Shown here: piece by piece, positions 18,025-29,089 of the stretch
Layout: every line of letters begins with the position of its first letter
Position numbering within the stretch: the stretch's first letter is position 1
Source of the DNA: Alphaproteobacteria bacterium
GTDB lineage: Bacteria > Pseudomonadota > Alphaproteobacteria > Micropepsales > Micropepsaceae
DNA: 64,000 bases
Reading direction: 5' to 3'
Assembly: GCA_947462105.1 (NCBI GenBank)
Contig: CANHNJ010000006.1
Location: 1 to 64,000 of the forward strand
The notes under the pieces: model-generated
What the model was told of the DNA's origin: nothing
The model's database searches: none
What the model saw: only the letters and a program-made list of their open reading frames with translations
Position numbers and translations under genes: made by a program

Positions 18025-19355
18025 TGCTGCCGCAAGAAATCATCCGGAAAAAGCGCGATGGCGGTGGCCTCAGCACCGCCGAGCTGCAATTCATCGTCAA
18101 GGGTATTGCCGACAACACGCTGAGCGAAGGCCAGGTGGCGGCCTTTGCTATGGCGGTGTTCTTTCGCGGCCTGAATGGCGATGAGCGCGTGGCGCTGACG
18201 CTGGCGATGCGCGATTCCGGCACGGTGCTGCGCTGGCACGATATCGGCATCGACGGTCCTGTCCTGGACAAGCATTCCACCGGCGGCGTCGGCGACAAGG
18301 TCTCGATCATGCTGGCGCCGATGGTGGCGGCTTGTGGCGGTTTCGTACCAATGATCTCCGGCCGCGGGTTGGGCCATACCGGCGGCACCCTGGACAAGAT
18401 GGGCGTCATTCCCGCCTATCGCGTCGATCCCGATATCGCCACCTTTCGCAAGGTGGTGAAGGAAGAGGGCTGCGCCATCATCGGCCAGACCGCCGATCTC
18501 GCCCCCGCCGACCGCCGCCTCTATGCCGTGCGGGATGTCACCGCCACGGTGGAATCCATTCCACTGATTTCTGCCTCCATTCTTTCCAAGAAGCTGGCCG
18601 CCGGGCTGGAAGGCCTGGCGATGGATGTGAAGACCGGCAGCGGCGCCTTCATGGACGATCCCGCCAATGCGCGCATTCTGGCCAAGACATTGGTGGGCAT
18701 CGGTCATGGCGCGGGTCTGCCAATCACAGCGCTGCTGACTGACATGGACGAGGTGCTGGGCACCACGGTCGGTCATGCCCTGGAGATGGACGAGGCGGTG
18801 GCCTATTTGACTGGTGGTGGCCCGCGCGACCCGCGCCTGCACGAAGTCACCATCGCGCTGGCGGCGGAAATGCTCTGCCTGGGCAAGCTGGCCACCTCGG
18901 TGGAAGAGGGCCGGGCGAAGGCGCAAGGCGTCCTCGATAATGGCCGCGCCGCCGAATATTTCAGCCGCATGGTCACGGCGCTGGGCGGGCCATCCGACTA
19001 CCTCGCCGCCTATTACGACAAGTATCGCTTGCCCGCGCAGGTGGTGAAGCCGTTCGCTGCGCCGCGTGGCGGCTTCATCGCGGGCATGGATTGCCGCGAT
19101 GTCGGGGTGGCCGCCATCGGGCTGGGCGGTGGCCGCCGCAAGGCTAGCGACACCATCGACCTGACGGTGGGCTTTTCGCAGTTCCGGCCCGTTGGCGCGC
19201 AATTGCAGGAAGGCGACCTGATCTGCCTGGTGCATGCCAGCGATGACGCCAAAGCTGACGCCGCCATCGCCGCGCTGACCGAGGCGGTGCGGATCGGCGA
19301 CGAGGCCCCGGCGCCTTCGCGCCCGGTCTCGGCCCGCATCACCGATCACCTCTAG
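18024..19355 (+). CDS. deoA: thymidine phosphorylase
   Basis: It phosphorolyses thymidine (and deoxyuridine) to the base and 2-deoxyribose-1-phosphate. The 443-residue protein aligns by eye along its full length with E. coli Deo[13 protein letters not shown] at the start, the signature [30 protein letters not shown], and [13 protein letters not shown] near the end. The start is placed at ATG 18024, overlapping the cdd stop as TGATG; a GTG three bases earlier is an alternative. It is the last gene of the importer operon, ending 1 base before the convergent allantoicase fragment. Confidence 0.96.
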   Translation: MLPQEIIRKKRDGGGLSTAELQFIVKGIADNTLSEGQVAAFAMAVFFRGLNGDERVALTLAMRDSGTVLRWHDIGIDGPVLDKHSTGGVGDKVSIMLAPMVAACGGFVPMISGRGLGHTGGTLDKMGVIPAYRVDPDIATFRKVVKEEGCAIIGQTADLAPADRRLYAVRDVTATVESIPLISASILSKKLAAGLEGLAMDVKTGSGAFMDDPANARILAKTLVGIGHGAGLPITALLTDMDEVLGTTVGHALEMDEAVAYLTGGGPRDPRLHEVTIALAAEMLCLGKLATSVEEGRAKAQGVLDNGRAAEYFSRMVTALGGPSDYLAAYYDKYRLPAQVVKPFAAPRGGFIAGMDCRDVGVAAIGLGGGRRKASDTIDLTVGFSQFRPVGAQLQEGDLICLVHASDDAKADAAIAALTEAVRIGDEAPAPSRPVSARITDHL

Positions 19356-19356
19356 A

Positions 19357-20151
19357 TTACGTCACGCGGCCAAAGGCCCGCAGCCGGGCAATGCCGCCAT
19401 CCGGCATTATGTTGAGCCGCAGGTAGCGCACCGGTTCGTGCGGCACAATCTCCTGCTCGAAGACATGCTCATGGTCGGCGGATAGTTTCTGCTGCGGCAG
19501 GATCACCGGCCAGCTTTCGGCGCTGTCGGGATCGGCATTTTCCGGCGCGCCCTGGATATAGCAGCGATCGGGGAAGTTGCCCTTGAAATGGTTGGTATCG
19601 ACCAGAAAGCGGTCGATCACGCCGGTCGCCGCCAGCTTGATGATGGCCCAGTCATGGCCGGGCTCGCGCCGCCGCCGCGTTTCCCAGCCATCGCCCATGT
19701 TCACCGACTTGCCCGGCTGCAGCATGAAGCTGACTTTTCCAAAATGCTCGTTGTTGGCAAGCACGGGCAGGGCGCCATTGATCATGGCGGCGAGATCGGC
19801 CTCTTCGCCCTTTTTGAAGTCGCGCACGATCTGGCCATAGATGCGCAGGCGCGCCACGCCGCCATCGGGAAAGATATTCAGGCGCACATGCGTCACGGGT
19901 TCGCCGGACTGGGCGGGCACCGCCAGCCGGCTGTCGCCGTTCAGTGCCAGCTTCGGCACCAGTTCGCGCCACGCGGTATTTTCCGGCGGAATTTTCGCCT
20001 TGGAAACGCAGACGTCGATGGAAGCGCCGGGCGGGTAGTTGCCGGTGAAGAAGCGGGTGTCGGTGGAAACGGGTTGGGGCAGGGGCCGCATGGACAAAAC
20101 GCTAGTGGATACAAATGGGTCTGACAATGCGGCGGCTTTCTTGCTAGGCAC
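19357..20151 (-). pseudogene. alc: allantoicase, N-terminally truncated (probable remnant)
   Basis: Allantoicase hydrolyses allantoate to ureidoglycolate and urea; the enzyme normally has two similar domains over about 330 residues. Here the second domain is complete (NMGDGWETRRRREPGHDW, VDTNHFKGNFPDRC, LRLNIMPDGGIARLRAFG). The first begins abruptly at DTRFFTGNYPPGASI, so roughly the first 90-95 residues, including the first WETRRRREPGHDW copy, are missing. The 28 residues before the homology are unrelated, no start has a ribosome site, and the upstream DNA is the divergent deaminase gene. A shortened protein from ATG 20091 (244 aa) is possible, but loss of function is more likely. Confidence 0.75.
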
Positions 20152-20175
20152 GCGGCGGCGGCGTTAGGCTGATTC

Positions 20176-21204
20176 ATGGATATCAATACGTTTATTGCCG
20201 GGCTTCCCAAGGCTGAGCTCCATCTTCATCTGGAAGGCAGCTTCGAACCGGAGCAGATGTTCGCCATCGCCCAGCGCAACAAGGTCGCGATCCCGTATCG
20301 CAGCGTGGAAGAGGTGACGGCGGCCTATGCCTTCTCCAACCTGCAGGACTTCCTCGATATCTATTATGCCGGGGCTCAGGTGCTGCTGGACGAGCAGGAT
20401 TTTTACGACCTCACCCTGGCCTATCTGGTGCGGGTGGCGGCCGATTGCGTGGCCCATGTCGAGGTCTTCTTCGATCCCCAGACCCATACCGATCGCGGCG
20501 TGGCGTTCGACACGGTGATGAAGGGCATCACGGCGGCATTGGACGAGGGCGCGCGGCGTTTTGGCATCACGTCGAAGCTGATCCTGTGTTTCCTGCGGCA
20601 TCTTCCGGAATCTGAAGCGCTCAAGACCTTCGCGCAGGCGGAGCCCTGGCTGCCGCGCATCGCGGGCGTGGGGCTGGATTCGTCCGAGAAAGGCCATCCG
20701 CCGTCCAAGTTTGTGCGCGTCTATGATGCGGCGCGGGCTACCGGGCTGAAGCTTGTGGCCCATGCCGGCGAGGAAGGCCCCGCCCCCTATGTCTGGGAGG
20801 CGCTGGACCTGCTGCAGGTCGACCGCATCGATCATGGGAACAATGCATTGCAGGACCCGAAGCTGGTCGAACGGCTGGCGGCGGAAAAGATGACGCTGAC
20901 GGTCTGCCCGCTGTCCAACCTGAAGCTTTGCGTGGTGAAAGACCTGAAGCGGCACCCGCTGCGCACCATGCTGCAGCATGGCCTGCGCGCCACGGTGAAC
21001 TCCGACGACCCGGCCTATTTCGGCGGCTATGTGAACGATAATTTCCGTGCCGTCACCGCCGCGCTGGATCTGACGAAAGACGAACTGGTGACACTGGCCA
21101 GGAACAGCTTCCTGGGTTCGTTCCTCTCCGACGCGGAGAAAGCAGCGCACCTGGTGAAAATCGACGCTTACGCTGCGAAATCTATCGGAACGCCGGCTCG
21201 GTAA
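20176..21204 (+). CDS. adenine deaminase of the adenosine-deaminase fold
   Basis: A 342-residue amidohydrolase. Zinc ligands are His16/His18 in [18 protein letters not shown], a later His in [17 protein letters not shown] (with the catalytic Glu) and the Asp pair in [14 protein letters not shown]. The wording of these motifs, and [14 protein letters not shown], follows the Aah1/PA0148-type enzymes shown to deaminate adenine rather than adenosine. The neighbours amn and purine phosphorylase, both adenine-releasing, support adenine as substrate; databases often label this family Add. Its last 23 nt overlap the 3' end of amn on the other strand. Confidence 0.88.
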   Translation: MDINTFIAGLPKAELHLHLEGSFEPEQMFAIAQRNKVAIPYRSVEEVTAAYAFSNLQDFLDIYYAGAQVLLDEQDFYDLTLAYLVRVAADCVAHVEVFFDPQTHTDRGVAFDTVMKGITAALDEGARRFGITSKLILCFLRHLPESEALKTFAQAEPWLPRIAGVGLDSSEKGHPPSKFVRVYDAARATGLKLVAHAGEEGPAPYVWEALDLLQVDRIDHGNNALQDPKLVERLAAEKMTLTVCPLSNLKLCVVKDLKRHPLRTMLQHGLRATVNSDDPAYFGGYVNDNFRAVTAALDLTKDELVTLARNSFLGSFLSDAEKAAHLVKIDAYAAKSIGTPAR

Positions 21205-22642
21205 AGCTGCGCAGCTTGCGCGAATGCAGCGTGCCGTTGTCAGCTTCCTTGCGCAGCAATTCCAGCGCCCGGATGCCGATCTCCAGATGCTGACTGACGC
21301 GTTCCTCATAAAAGGCGTCGGCCATGCCCGGCAGCTTGATCTCGCCATGCAGCGGGCGGTCGGAGACGCAGAGCAGGGTGCCGTAGGGTACGCGGAAGCG
21401 ATAGCCGTTGGCGGCGATGGTGGCCGACTCCATGTCGATGGCGATGGCGCGGCTCTGGTTGAAACGCATCGACAACTGGTCGAAGCGCAGTTCCCAGTTG
21501 CGGTCCGCCGTCGTCACCACGGTGCCGGTGCGCAGACGTTCCTTCAGCGTCTGGCCCTTCACATGTGTGACCTCGGCCACCGCCTGCGCCAGCGCCACCT
21601 GCACTTCGGCCAGCGGCGGGATCGGGATGGCGGTTGGCAGCATTTCGTCCAGCACCTGGTCGTCGCGCAGATAGCCATGCGCCAGCACATAGTCGCCAAG
21701 CTGCTGCGAGGCGCGCAGACCGCCGCAATGGCCGATCATCAGCCAGACATGCGGGCGCAGCACGGCCAGATGGTCGGTCAGGGTCTTGGCGTTCGATGGA
21801 CCGACGCCGATATTGATCAGCGTGATGCCCTGGCCGTTTTCCTGCACCAAGTGATAGGCGGGCATCTGCGGCAGCTTCGCCAGCGGCGGGCGCGACGGCT
21901 CCTTGCCTTTCTCGGTGATACGGTTGCCGGGCTCGACAAAGCGCGTGGCGCGGCCGGCTTCGACTTCCTTGTTGGCGTAAACCTGGAACTCGTCGATATA
22001 GCGCTGGTAGTTGGTGAACAGCACGAAACTCTGGAAGTGCGGCGCCTCGGTGCCGGTGTAATGGCGCAACCGGTGCAGCGAGAAATCGATGCGCTCGGCA
22101 GAGAAGAGCGACAGCGGGGCAGGGCCCGGGCCTTCCCACCGCGCACCATCGACGATGGAGTCATGCGCCTTGTCCAGCCGCGGCATGGGAAAGCGTTCGG
22201 CCAGGCGGCGGCGGCTTTCCGCGTCCATCGCGGCGGCGGCGCGTTCCACCGCGAAGGTCAGCGGAATGGTGTCGCGGCTTTTGCCGACATAGATGCTGGC
22301 CTTGTAGTTGTTGGACAGCAGGCTGAGCTGCTCAATGAGGTAGTTCCGGAACAGGCGCGGCGCGGTGATGGTGGTGCCATAGCGGCCCGCCTTGGTCACT
22401 TTTCCAAAAGCCAGCGTGCTCATGGCGATGGCGCCGCGCGGCACCTCGATGCTGAGATAGGGGTAGACCGAATGTTCGGCGGCGGGCGGCTTCTCGCCCC
22501 TGGAGAAGGCGTTGAACGCCGTCTCGATGGCGGCGATGGCTTCGTCGTAAAGCTGCGACAGCCGTTCCACCGCCGCTTCCGGTGTGGCGCACAGTTCCAT
22601 TTCTGTCGCCGTGATGTTGCCGTAGCCTGAGGTCTTGTCCAT
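21182..22642 (-). CDS. amn: AMP nucleosidase
   Basis: It hydrolyses AMP to adenine and ribose-5-phosphate. Length is 486 residues, as in E. coli (484). The N-terminal regulatory domain ([20 protein letters not shown]) precedes the C-terminal nucleoside-phosphorylase-like domain ([60 protein letters not shown]). The start is set at ATG 22642; a GTG at 22651 would overlap the deoB stop in GTGA and is a fair alternative. It is co-transcribed behind deoB. The adenine produced can go to the deaminase encoded next door. Confidence 0.95.
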   Translation of the reverse strand: MDKTSGYGNITATEMELCATPEAAVERLSQLYDEAIAAIETAFNAFSRGEKPPAAEHSVYPYLSIEVPRGAIAMSTLAFGKVTKAGRYGTTITAPRLFRNYLIEQLSLLSNNYKASIYVGKSRDTIPLTFAVERAAAAMDAESRRRLAERFPMPRLDKAHDSIVDGARWEGPGPAPLSLFSAERIDFSLHRLRHYTGTEAPHFQSFVLFTNYQRYIDEFQVYANKEVEAGRATRFVEPGNRITEKGKEPSRPPLAKLPQMPAYHLVQENGQGITLINIGVGPSNAKTLTDHLAVLRPHVWLMIGHCGGLRASQQLGDYVLAHGYLRDDQVLDEMLPTAIPIPPLAEVQVALAQAVAEVTHVKGQTLKERLRTGTVVTTADRNWELRFDQLSMRFNQSRAIAIDMESATIAANGYRFRVPYGTLLCVSDRPLHGEIKLPGMADAFYEERVSQHLEIGIRALELLRKEADNGTLHSRKLRSFTEPAFR

Positions 22643-22647
22643 CGGGC

Positions 22648-23856
<1,209 letters not shown>

Positions 23857-23967
23857 GTCTTGAAACTCCAGACGCTAAGCGTCTTTCGCAAATGGGTTCT
23901 CTTTGTCATTGTTCCAAGAAAGCGGCCCCTTGTCCATTCACGGCCGCTTTATCCCAAAGGGTCGATC

Positions 23968-24795
23968 ATGAGCCAAGCTGCGAGAAATGTTATCGAAAAT
24001 GGCGCGAACGCCATCAAAGCCCATTTCGGCGGCAGCTTCCCCAAAACCGTGCTGGTGCTGGGCAGCGGCATCGGCCGTTTCACCGAGCGGCTGGAAGAGG
24101 GCGAAAGCCTTTCCTATGCCGACATTCCCGGCTTCTCGCCGTCCACCGTTGCCGGGCATGCCGGCAAGCTGATGGTGGGCAAGGTGGCGGGCAAGCCACT
24201 GGCGCTGATGGCAGGACGAATCCATGTCTATGAGGGCCACCCGGCGCAATCCATCGCCACGCTGGTGCGCATCCTGCGCGCGGTGGGCGTTGAGCGGCTG
24301 ATCCTCACCAACGCGTCGGGCGGGCTGTCGCATGACATGGTGGCGGGCACCATCATGATCGTGGACGACCACATCAATTTCGGCGGCGTCAATCCGCTGA
24401 TCGGGCCCAATGATGACAGCGTCGGTCCGCGCTTTCCCGACATGACGGATGCCTATGATCCGCACTTGCGGGCACTGCTGGCGCAGGCGGCAAACGAGGC
24501 GGGCGTGCCGGTGAAGCGCGGCGTCTATCTCTTCTGCACCGGGCCCAATTTCGAAACGCCCAGCGAAGTGCGGTTGTTCGCACAGTGGGGCGCCAACGCG
24601 GTCGGCATGTCCACCGTTCCGGAATGTCTGGCGGCGCGGCACTGCGGCATGACGGTGGCGGCGGTGTCGCTGGTGACCAATCTCGCCGCCGGACTTTCAA
24701 CGAATCCCCTGACCCATGAAGAGACGCTTCTGGAGGCCCAGAAGGCCTATGGGGCGATGGAAAAGCTTTTGCTGCGCTTTTTTGACCTAGCGTAA
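23968..24795 (+). CDS. punA: purine nucleoside phosphorylase (trimeric type)
   Basis: It cleaves purine (deoxy)nucleosides with phosphate to the base and (deoxy)ribose-1-phosphate. The 275-residue protein shows phosphate-site motifs VLGSGIGRFTERL, RIHVYEGHPAQS and LTNASGGLSHDM, and the base-recognition region AGLSTNPLTHEETL with the Asn typical of trimeric 6-oxopurine-preferring enzymes. The start at ATG 23968 has AAAGGG 6 bases upstream; the frame continues open upstream but is only the shadow of deoB. The shared divergent region with deoB suggests co-regulation. Confidence 0.94.
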   Translation: MSQAARNVIENGANAIKAHFGGSFPKTVLVLGSGIGRFTERLEEGESLSYADIPGFSPSTVAGHAGKLMVGKVAGKPLALMAGRIHVYEGHPAQSIATLVRILRAVGVERLILTNASGGLSHDMVAGTIMIVDDHINFGGVNPLIGPNDDSVGPRFPDMTDAYDPHLRALLAQAANEAGVPVKRGVYLFCTGPNFETPSEVRLFAQWGANAVGMSTVPECLAARHCGMTVAAVSLVTNLAAGLSTNPLTHEETLLEAQKAYGAMEKLLLRFFDLA

Positions 24796-24904
24796 ACTTT
24801 TAAAAGTGCTGCAGACTCTGAAAAATGGGGGTCCTGACATTTCTTATCGCTTGCAACATTTCAAGCGGCATTGCTGGAAAAACCAGGCGGCCCGACTTTT
24901 TTTG

Positions 24905-24926
24905 GAGCCAAAGCGTGGCTCTTTTC
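24905..24926 (+). terminator. probable terminator of the purine phosphorylase gene
   Basis: 6-bp arms GAGCCA and TGGCTC with a 5-nt loop are followed by TTTTCT, about 110 bases after the punA stop. The stem is short but the T-run is in place. Confidence 0.5.
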
Positions 24927-25030
24927 TGTTCGCAGTGACGCACAAATTCCCGTTAGAATTGCGGCTTTCTCGCCACCGTGCCAAAATCAACACACCCGCT
25001 GTCACAAATATGATTGGCAAGCAGACTAGA

Positions 25031-25060
25031 TTGACGCTGTCCTTCCAGCGGTGACAAAAT
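25031..25060 (+). promoter_or_regulatory. candidate promoter of the TonB-dependent receptor gene
   Basis: TTGACG, followed after 17-18 bases by ACAAAAT, gives a plausible sigma-70 layout with a weak -10. It would leave a leader of more than 100 bases that includes the hairpin at 25166-25184. Confidence 0.3.
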
Positions 25061-25165
25061 TGCTGCACAAGCGAACGCTTGATTAGCCCTCTGGTAGGGC
25101 GGAGCGAGCTGCATAATCTGGGGTTTGCGGGGGGCCCCTGCAGACCGGTTTTTGAACATTTCTGT

Positions 25166-25184
25166 CCACGCGCTGGGCGCGTGG
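25166..25184 (+). other. leader hairpin upstream of the receptor start
   Basis: Perfect 8-bp arms CCACGCGC and GCGCGTGG with a TGG loop end 16 bases before the receptor ATG, just ahead of the AGGGGG ribosome site. It could act as an operator or translational control element. Confidence 0.4.
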
Positions 25185-25200
25185 CACTCAGGGGGTATGA

Positions 25201-27939
25201 ATGACCAATCGGCTTAACAAGGTTCTTCTTGCGAGCGCGAGCCCGGCTCTGATGCTGCTGGCGAGCGTGGTGATTGCCAACGCACAGTCCACCGCGACGT
25301 CAGAAATGGAGACCGTGGTCTCCACGGGCATGAACTCGGCCGTCAACGGCATCATGCGCCCGATCACTGTGCCGAAGCAGCGCTCGACCATCGACACCAA
25401 CTACCTGGTGACGCAGACCGCTGGCCAGACGGTGATGGAATCACTGAACAAGGTTCCCGGTTTCAACTTCACCAACAACGATCCCTATGGTTCGTCGGGC
25501 GGCAACATCCGCATCCACGGCTTTGACGGCAACCACATCTCGCTGACCCTGGATGGCATGCCGCTGAACGACACCGGCAACTATGCCGTCTACACCAACC
25601 AGCTGATGGATCCCGAGAATATTGGTCAGATCAGCGTCAACCAGGGCGCTACCGACGTGGACAGCCCCTCGGCCGCAGCCTCCGGCGGCGTGGTCGCCAT
25701 CCGCACCTCACGCCCGTCCGACAGCTTCGCCATCATGCTGCAGCCCAGCGCCGGTTCGTTCAACTATCAGCGCTATTTTGGCCGCATCGACACTGGCGCA
25801 TTCGGTCCCTGGAACACGCTGGCCTTTGCCTCCGTCTCGATGGCGTCCAACGACAAGTGGAAGGGGCCGGGCAAGATCCAGAAGCGCCAGTTCAACGTCG
25901 GCTTCTACCAGGACATGGGCGATCTGGGCTTTGTCACGCTCGGCGCTCACTGGAACAGAAACCGCAACAACAACTACGCGTCTCTCTCCTTCCTGCCTGT
26001 CGGCCCGTCTGCTTTCGTGAGCGCTGGCCTGGGCGGTACCTACACGGTGGCCCGTCCCAATGCGCTGCTAGACCCCAACACTGGCGAGATCTTCGGCGCG
26101 CTGGGCGTCACCACCCGTTTCGGCAACAGCGCCGGCTTTGGTCTGGAAACGGACTATGATGCGACCTGTGCTCGCATTTCCGGCGACGCCGCCGGTGCGA
26201 CGGCCACCGCCAACAGCGACACACTCTGCGCCAACTATTACAGCCGCCAGATCAACCCCTCCGACACCGGCAATGTCCGCCTGTCGTCGCTGTGGCGCCT
26301 GTCGGATGACGTCACTTTCACCCTCGACCCCAGCATTAATTACACGCTGGCCAATGGCGGCAGCCAGTACACCCAGCTCAACGAGCGCGACCCGCGCCTG
26401 ATCGGCACCTCCACTGCCTCGGGCGTCGATCTCAATGGTGACAGCAATTTTGGCGCCATGACCGGAGCTGAGCTGGGCCGGGCCTCGGACGTCACTGGCG
26501 TGTTCGGTCCGTCCAACACCAACACGGTGCGCTACGGCATCAACACTTCGCTGCTGTGGACCATGACCGACGAGCACGCCATTCAGCTCGCCTATACCCT
26601 CGACTATGGCATCCACAAGCAGACGGGCCAGGCCGCGTACCTGAAACCCGATGGCTCGCCCTATGACTGGTTCGGAGGCTATGACGATGCGGCTCATCGC
26701 GTTCTCGCGGCGGACGGCTCGACCTACCGCACACGTGATCGCAAGAGCCACGCCATCCTCAACCAGGGCGCTTTCACCTATGAAGGTGATTTCCTGGACA
26801 AAAAGCTGCACGCCAGCATTGGCGCCCGCCTGCCGTTCCTGACCCGCGACCTCAACCAGTATTGCTACCTGCAGGTCGTGACCGGCACGACTGCGCCGAA
26901 CAACAGTGTCGGCCAGCCGGGCGTGGGCTTCCCCTTCTGCACCACTGCGGCGCCCACCTCCGTCAACGCCACCAACAACACGGTGACGCTGGCCGGCATG
27001 GGCAATGCCCTGTTCACGGCGCCGGCCTCGACCTCGGTCACCTACACAAGGTTCCTGCCGAATGTCGGTCTGAGCTACAAGGTGACGGACGAGATCATGG
27101 TCTACGGCGCCTGGGCCGCCAGCCTTTCGGCCCCGCGTACCGACAACCTGTATAACGGGGGCAACAACGGCCTCTGCGCCATTGCCGGCGTAGGCGTCAG
27201 CCTAACCTCTGCCAACCAGACGGGTTGCCGCTTCTCCAGCTTTAACACTTCGGTGAAGCTCGAAACGTCGAACAATTATGCGGTCGGCATTCGCTACAAC
27301 ACCGACCTGCTGAACCTGACGCTGGACGCCTACAACAACCAGTTCAAGAACCGAATCGTCTCGACCTATGACCCGGAGCAGGGCATCAGCCTGGACCGCA
27401 GCATCGGAAACGTGAACGTGAACGGCGTCGACTTCGAAGCCGGTCTGTTCCCGTTCGAGGGCTTCTCGAGCTACTCGTCGGCCTCCTACTATCACAGCCG
27501 CGTCTCCGACACGCCCGCTGCGCGCATCTGCGCCAACGCGGCCTGTGCGGCCACGACGGTCATCAACCTGGTCGGCAAGGAGCAGGCGGAATCGCCGAAC
27601 TGGACGCTGTCGCAGCGCTTCCAGTACAAGATTGCCGGCTTCAACCTCGGCCTGGGCGGCAAGTATACCGGACGCCGCTATGCCGACGACCGCAACGACA
27701 TCCGCATGCCGACCTATGTGGTGGTGGATGCCGACATCTCCTACGATCTGGGCCAGATCGGCTGGGCCGGCTCCTTCATCAAGTTCAACGCTTCTAACCT
27801 TTTCGACGAAAAGTATCTGGGTTCGATCTCGAGCCAGCGATGCTTCTCGCCGACCGGCGGCACGGGCTGCACGAGCTACCCGTTCGCCTATGCCGGTTCG
27901 CCGCAGACCTTCTCGGTTACGCTGCGCAGCGTGTTCTAA
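25201..27939 (+). CDS. TonB-dependent outer-membrane receptor
   Basis: A 912-residue receptor. The signal peptide ends near VVIANAQS. A plug domain follows (TAGQTVMESLNKVPGFNF, GNIRIHGFDGNHISLTLDGM, VNQGATDVDSPSAAASGGVV), then a beta-barrel ending in a terminal Phe (VTLRSVF). The substrate is not evident. Unusually for this family, several predicted surface loops carry cysteine pairs, for example around SDTLCANYYS, FCTTAAP, ICANAACAATT and RCFSPTGGTGC. It is transcribed alone: a long control region precedes it and a terminator follows. No transporter, siderophore or glycan-degradation gene is adjacent, so the ligand cannot be inferred from context. Confidence 0.92.
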   Translation: MTNRLNKVLLASASPALMLLASVVIANAQSTATSEMETVVSTGMNSAVNGIMRPITVPKQRSTIDTNYLVTQTAGQTVMESLNKVPGFNFTNNDPYGSSGGNIRIHGFDGNHISLTLDGMPLNDTGNYAVYTNQLMDPENIGQISVNQGATDVDSPSAAASGGVVAIRTSRPSDSFAIMLQPSAGSFNYQRYFGRIDTGAFGPWNTLAFASVSMASNDKWKGPGKIQKRQFNVGFYQDMGDLGFVTLGAHWNRNRNNNYASLSFLPVGPSAFVSAGLGGTYTVARPNALLDPNTGEIFGALGVTTRFGNSAGFGLETDYDATCARISGDAAGATATANSDTLCANYYSRQINPSDTGNVRLSSLWRLSDDVTFTLDPSINYTLANGGSQYTQLNERDPRLIGTSTASGVDLNGDSNFGAMTGAELGRASDVTGVFGPSNTNTVRYGINTSLLWTMTDEHAIQLAYTLDYGIHKQTGQAAYLKPDGSPYDWFGGYDDAAHRVLAADGSTYRTRDRKSHAILNQGAFTYEGDFLDKKLHASIGARLPFLTRDLNQYCYLQVVTGTTAPNNSVGQPGVGFPFCTTAAPTSVNATNNTVTLAGMGNALFTAPASTSVTYTRFLPNVGLSYKVTDEIMVYGAWAASLSAPRTDNLYNGGNNGLCAIAGVGVSLTSANQTGCRFSSFNTSVKLETSNNYAVGIRYNTDLLNLTLDAYNNQFKNRIVSTYDPEQGISLDRSIGNVNVNGVDFEAGLFPFEGFSSYSSASYYHSRVSDTPAARICANAACAATTVINLVGKEQAESPNWTLSQRFQYKIAGFNLGLGGKYTGRRYADDRNDIRMPTYVVVDADISYDLGQIGWAGSFIKFNASNLFDEKYLGSISSQRCFSPTGGTGCTSYPFAYAGSPQTFSVTLRSVF

Positions 27940-27963
27940 GGGTTGACGCAAACCTCGTTACGG

Positions 27964-27993
27964 AAAAGGCTGGCCGCGAGGCCGGCCTTTTTC
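27964..27993 (+). terminator. intrinsic terminator of the receptor gene
   Basis: An AAAAGGC-T-GGCC arm pairs with GGCC-G-GCCTTTT around a GCGA loop (one T:G wobble) and continues into a T-run, 25 bases after the receptor stop. Confidence 0.85.
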
Positions 27994-28014
27994 TTTGACC
28001 GCATGGAGTTCGAC

Positions 28015-29019
28015 ATGACACGCATCCCCGCTATTGCCTTGACCGGCCTGTTGATCCTTGCCGGCAGTGGCCCCGCCCTGGCCTGGGGCGCCAAGGGCCA
28101 CAGCATGATCGGCGAGCTGGCGATGCGCAGCCTGCCCACGAACCTGCCAGCCTTTCTGCGCACCTCCGCCGCCGCGCGCGAGGTGGGCTGGCTGGCGCCC
28201 GAGCCCGACCGCATCCGCGGGGCGGGCAATGTGCAGGACAAGGAGAATGACCCGGCCCATTTCGCCGATGTGGCGGACGACGGCACGGTCTTCGGTGGCC
28301 CGCTGCTGAAGGCGTTTCCGCCGACGCGCGAGGAGTTCGACAACGCCATGCGTGCCGCGAAGCAGAGCCAGTACAAGGCGGGGTATCTGCCTTACGAGAT
28401 GATCGGCGGCTATGAACTGGTGCGCAAGAACATGGCGCTGTGGCGGCTGGCCGTGGTTGGCGCACGTTTCGCGCCCACCGCTGCGGAGCGCGCCCGCTAT
28501 GCTGCCGACCGGCCCCGGCGCGAGGTACGGCTGCTGACCGCCATCGGCATCTGGTCGCATTTCGTGGGCGATGGCAGCCAGCCGCTGCATGCCACGCTGC
28601 ACTATAATGGCTGGGGCGATTTCCCCAATCCGCAGGGTTTCACCGCCGATCGCATCCACACGCCGTTCGAGACGGGCTACGTCAACGCCAACATCTCCCA
28701 GTCGATGGTGCGCGCCGCCATTCCCGCGCTGCAGGATTGCGCCTGCGCCATCCAAGAGCGCGTGAGTGGCTATCTCACCGGCACCTTCGAGCAGGTGGTG
28801 CCGCTCTATGCCCTGGAAAAGGGCGGCGCCTTCCGTGCCCCCACGGGTGAGGGCATCCGCTTCGCCACCGCTGCCCTGGCCCGTGGCACCGCCGAGCTGC
28901 GCGACCTGATCGTGATGGCTTGGAAGGACAGCGACAATGCGGGCGTCGGCTACCCGGCGATAAAGATCACCGACCTGGAAAAGGGCGGTGCCGCTGCCTT
29001 CAAGACCTTCAACGAATAG
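28015..29019 (+). CDS. S1/P1-type nuclease, exported
   Basis: A zinc-dependent nuclease of the S1/P1 family that cuts single-stranded nucleic acid and 3'-nucleotides. The 334-residue precursor has a signal peptide ending ...GPALA; the new N-terminus would be Trp24, whose amino group binds zinc in this family (WGAKGHSMIGELA). Further zinc ligands lie in NDPAHFADV and GIWSHFVGDGSQPLHATLH. The ATG at 28015 is preceded by GGAG at the ideal distance; a longer frame begins 72 bases earlier inside the terminator. Export to the periplasm or outside fits a role in nucleotide scavenging, which would supply the nucleoside importer; that link is inference. Confidence 0.92.
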   Translation: MTRIPAIALTGLLILAGSGPALAWGAKGHSMIGELAMRSLPTNLPAFLRTSAAAREVGWLAPEPDRIRGAGNVQDKENDPAHFADVADDGTVFGGPLLKAFPPTREEFDNAMRAAKQSQYKAGYLPYEMIGGYELVRKNMALWRLAVVGARFAPTAAERARYAADRPRREVRLLTAIGIWSHFVGDGSQPLHATLHYNGWGDFPNPQGFTADRIHTPFETGYVNANISQSMVRAAIPALQDCACAIQERVSGYLTGTFEQVVPLYALEKGGAFRAPTGEGIRFATAALARGTAELRDLIVMAWKDSDNAGVGYPAIKITDLEKGGAAAFKTFNE

Positions 29020-29089
29020 GATTTACCTGGCCGGACTTGTTCGGGCAGGCGCGCTCCGCTAGCAATGCATCCCATCAGGGAGGCATTGA

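Larger units (their letters stand above)
24796..25200. other. 405-base intergenic region before the TonB-dependent receptor
   Basis: No gene was found here. It holds a perfect AT-rich palindrome ACTTTTAAAAGT (24796-24807), a terminator-like hairpin, a weak promoter candidate and a GC-rich hairpin just before the receptor start. It is less GC-rich than the surroundings (notably 24830-25070), as expected of a regulatory region. Confidence 0.6.

Noticed and set aside
20176-21204. Calling this gene adenosine deaminase
   Set aside because: Motifs follow the Aah1/PA0148 branch characterised as adenine deaminases, so the adenine call is preferred.
21224-22630. A 468-codon open frame on the plus strand
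   Set aside because: It is the shadow of amn; no domain is recognised and amn is unambiguous.
24806-25054. An 82-codon frame after the purine phosphorylase gene
   Set aside because: It has no ribosome site, lies in a regulatory-looking AT-rich region and contains the terminator hairpin.
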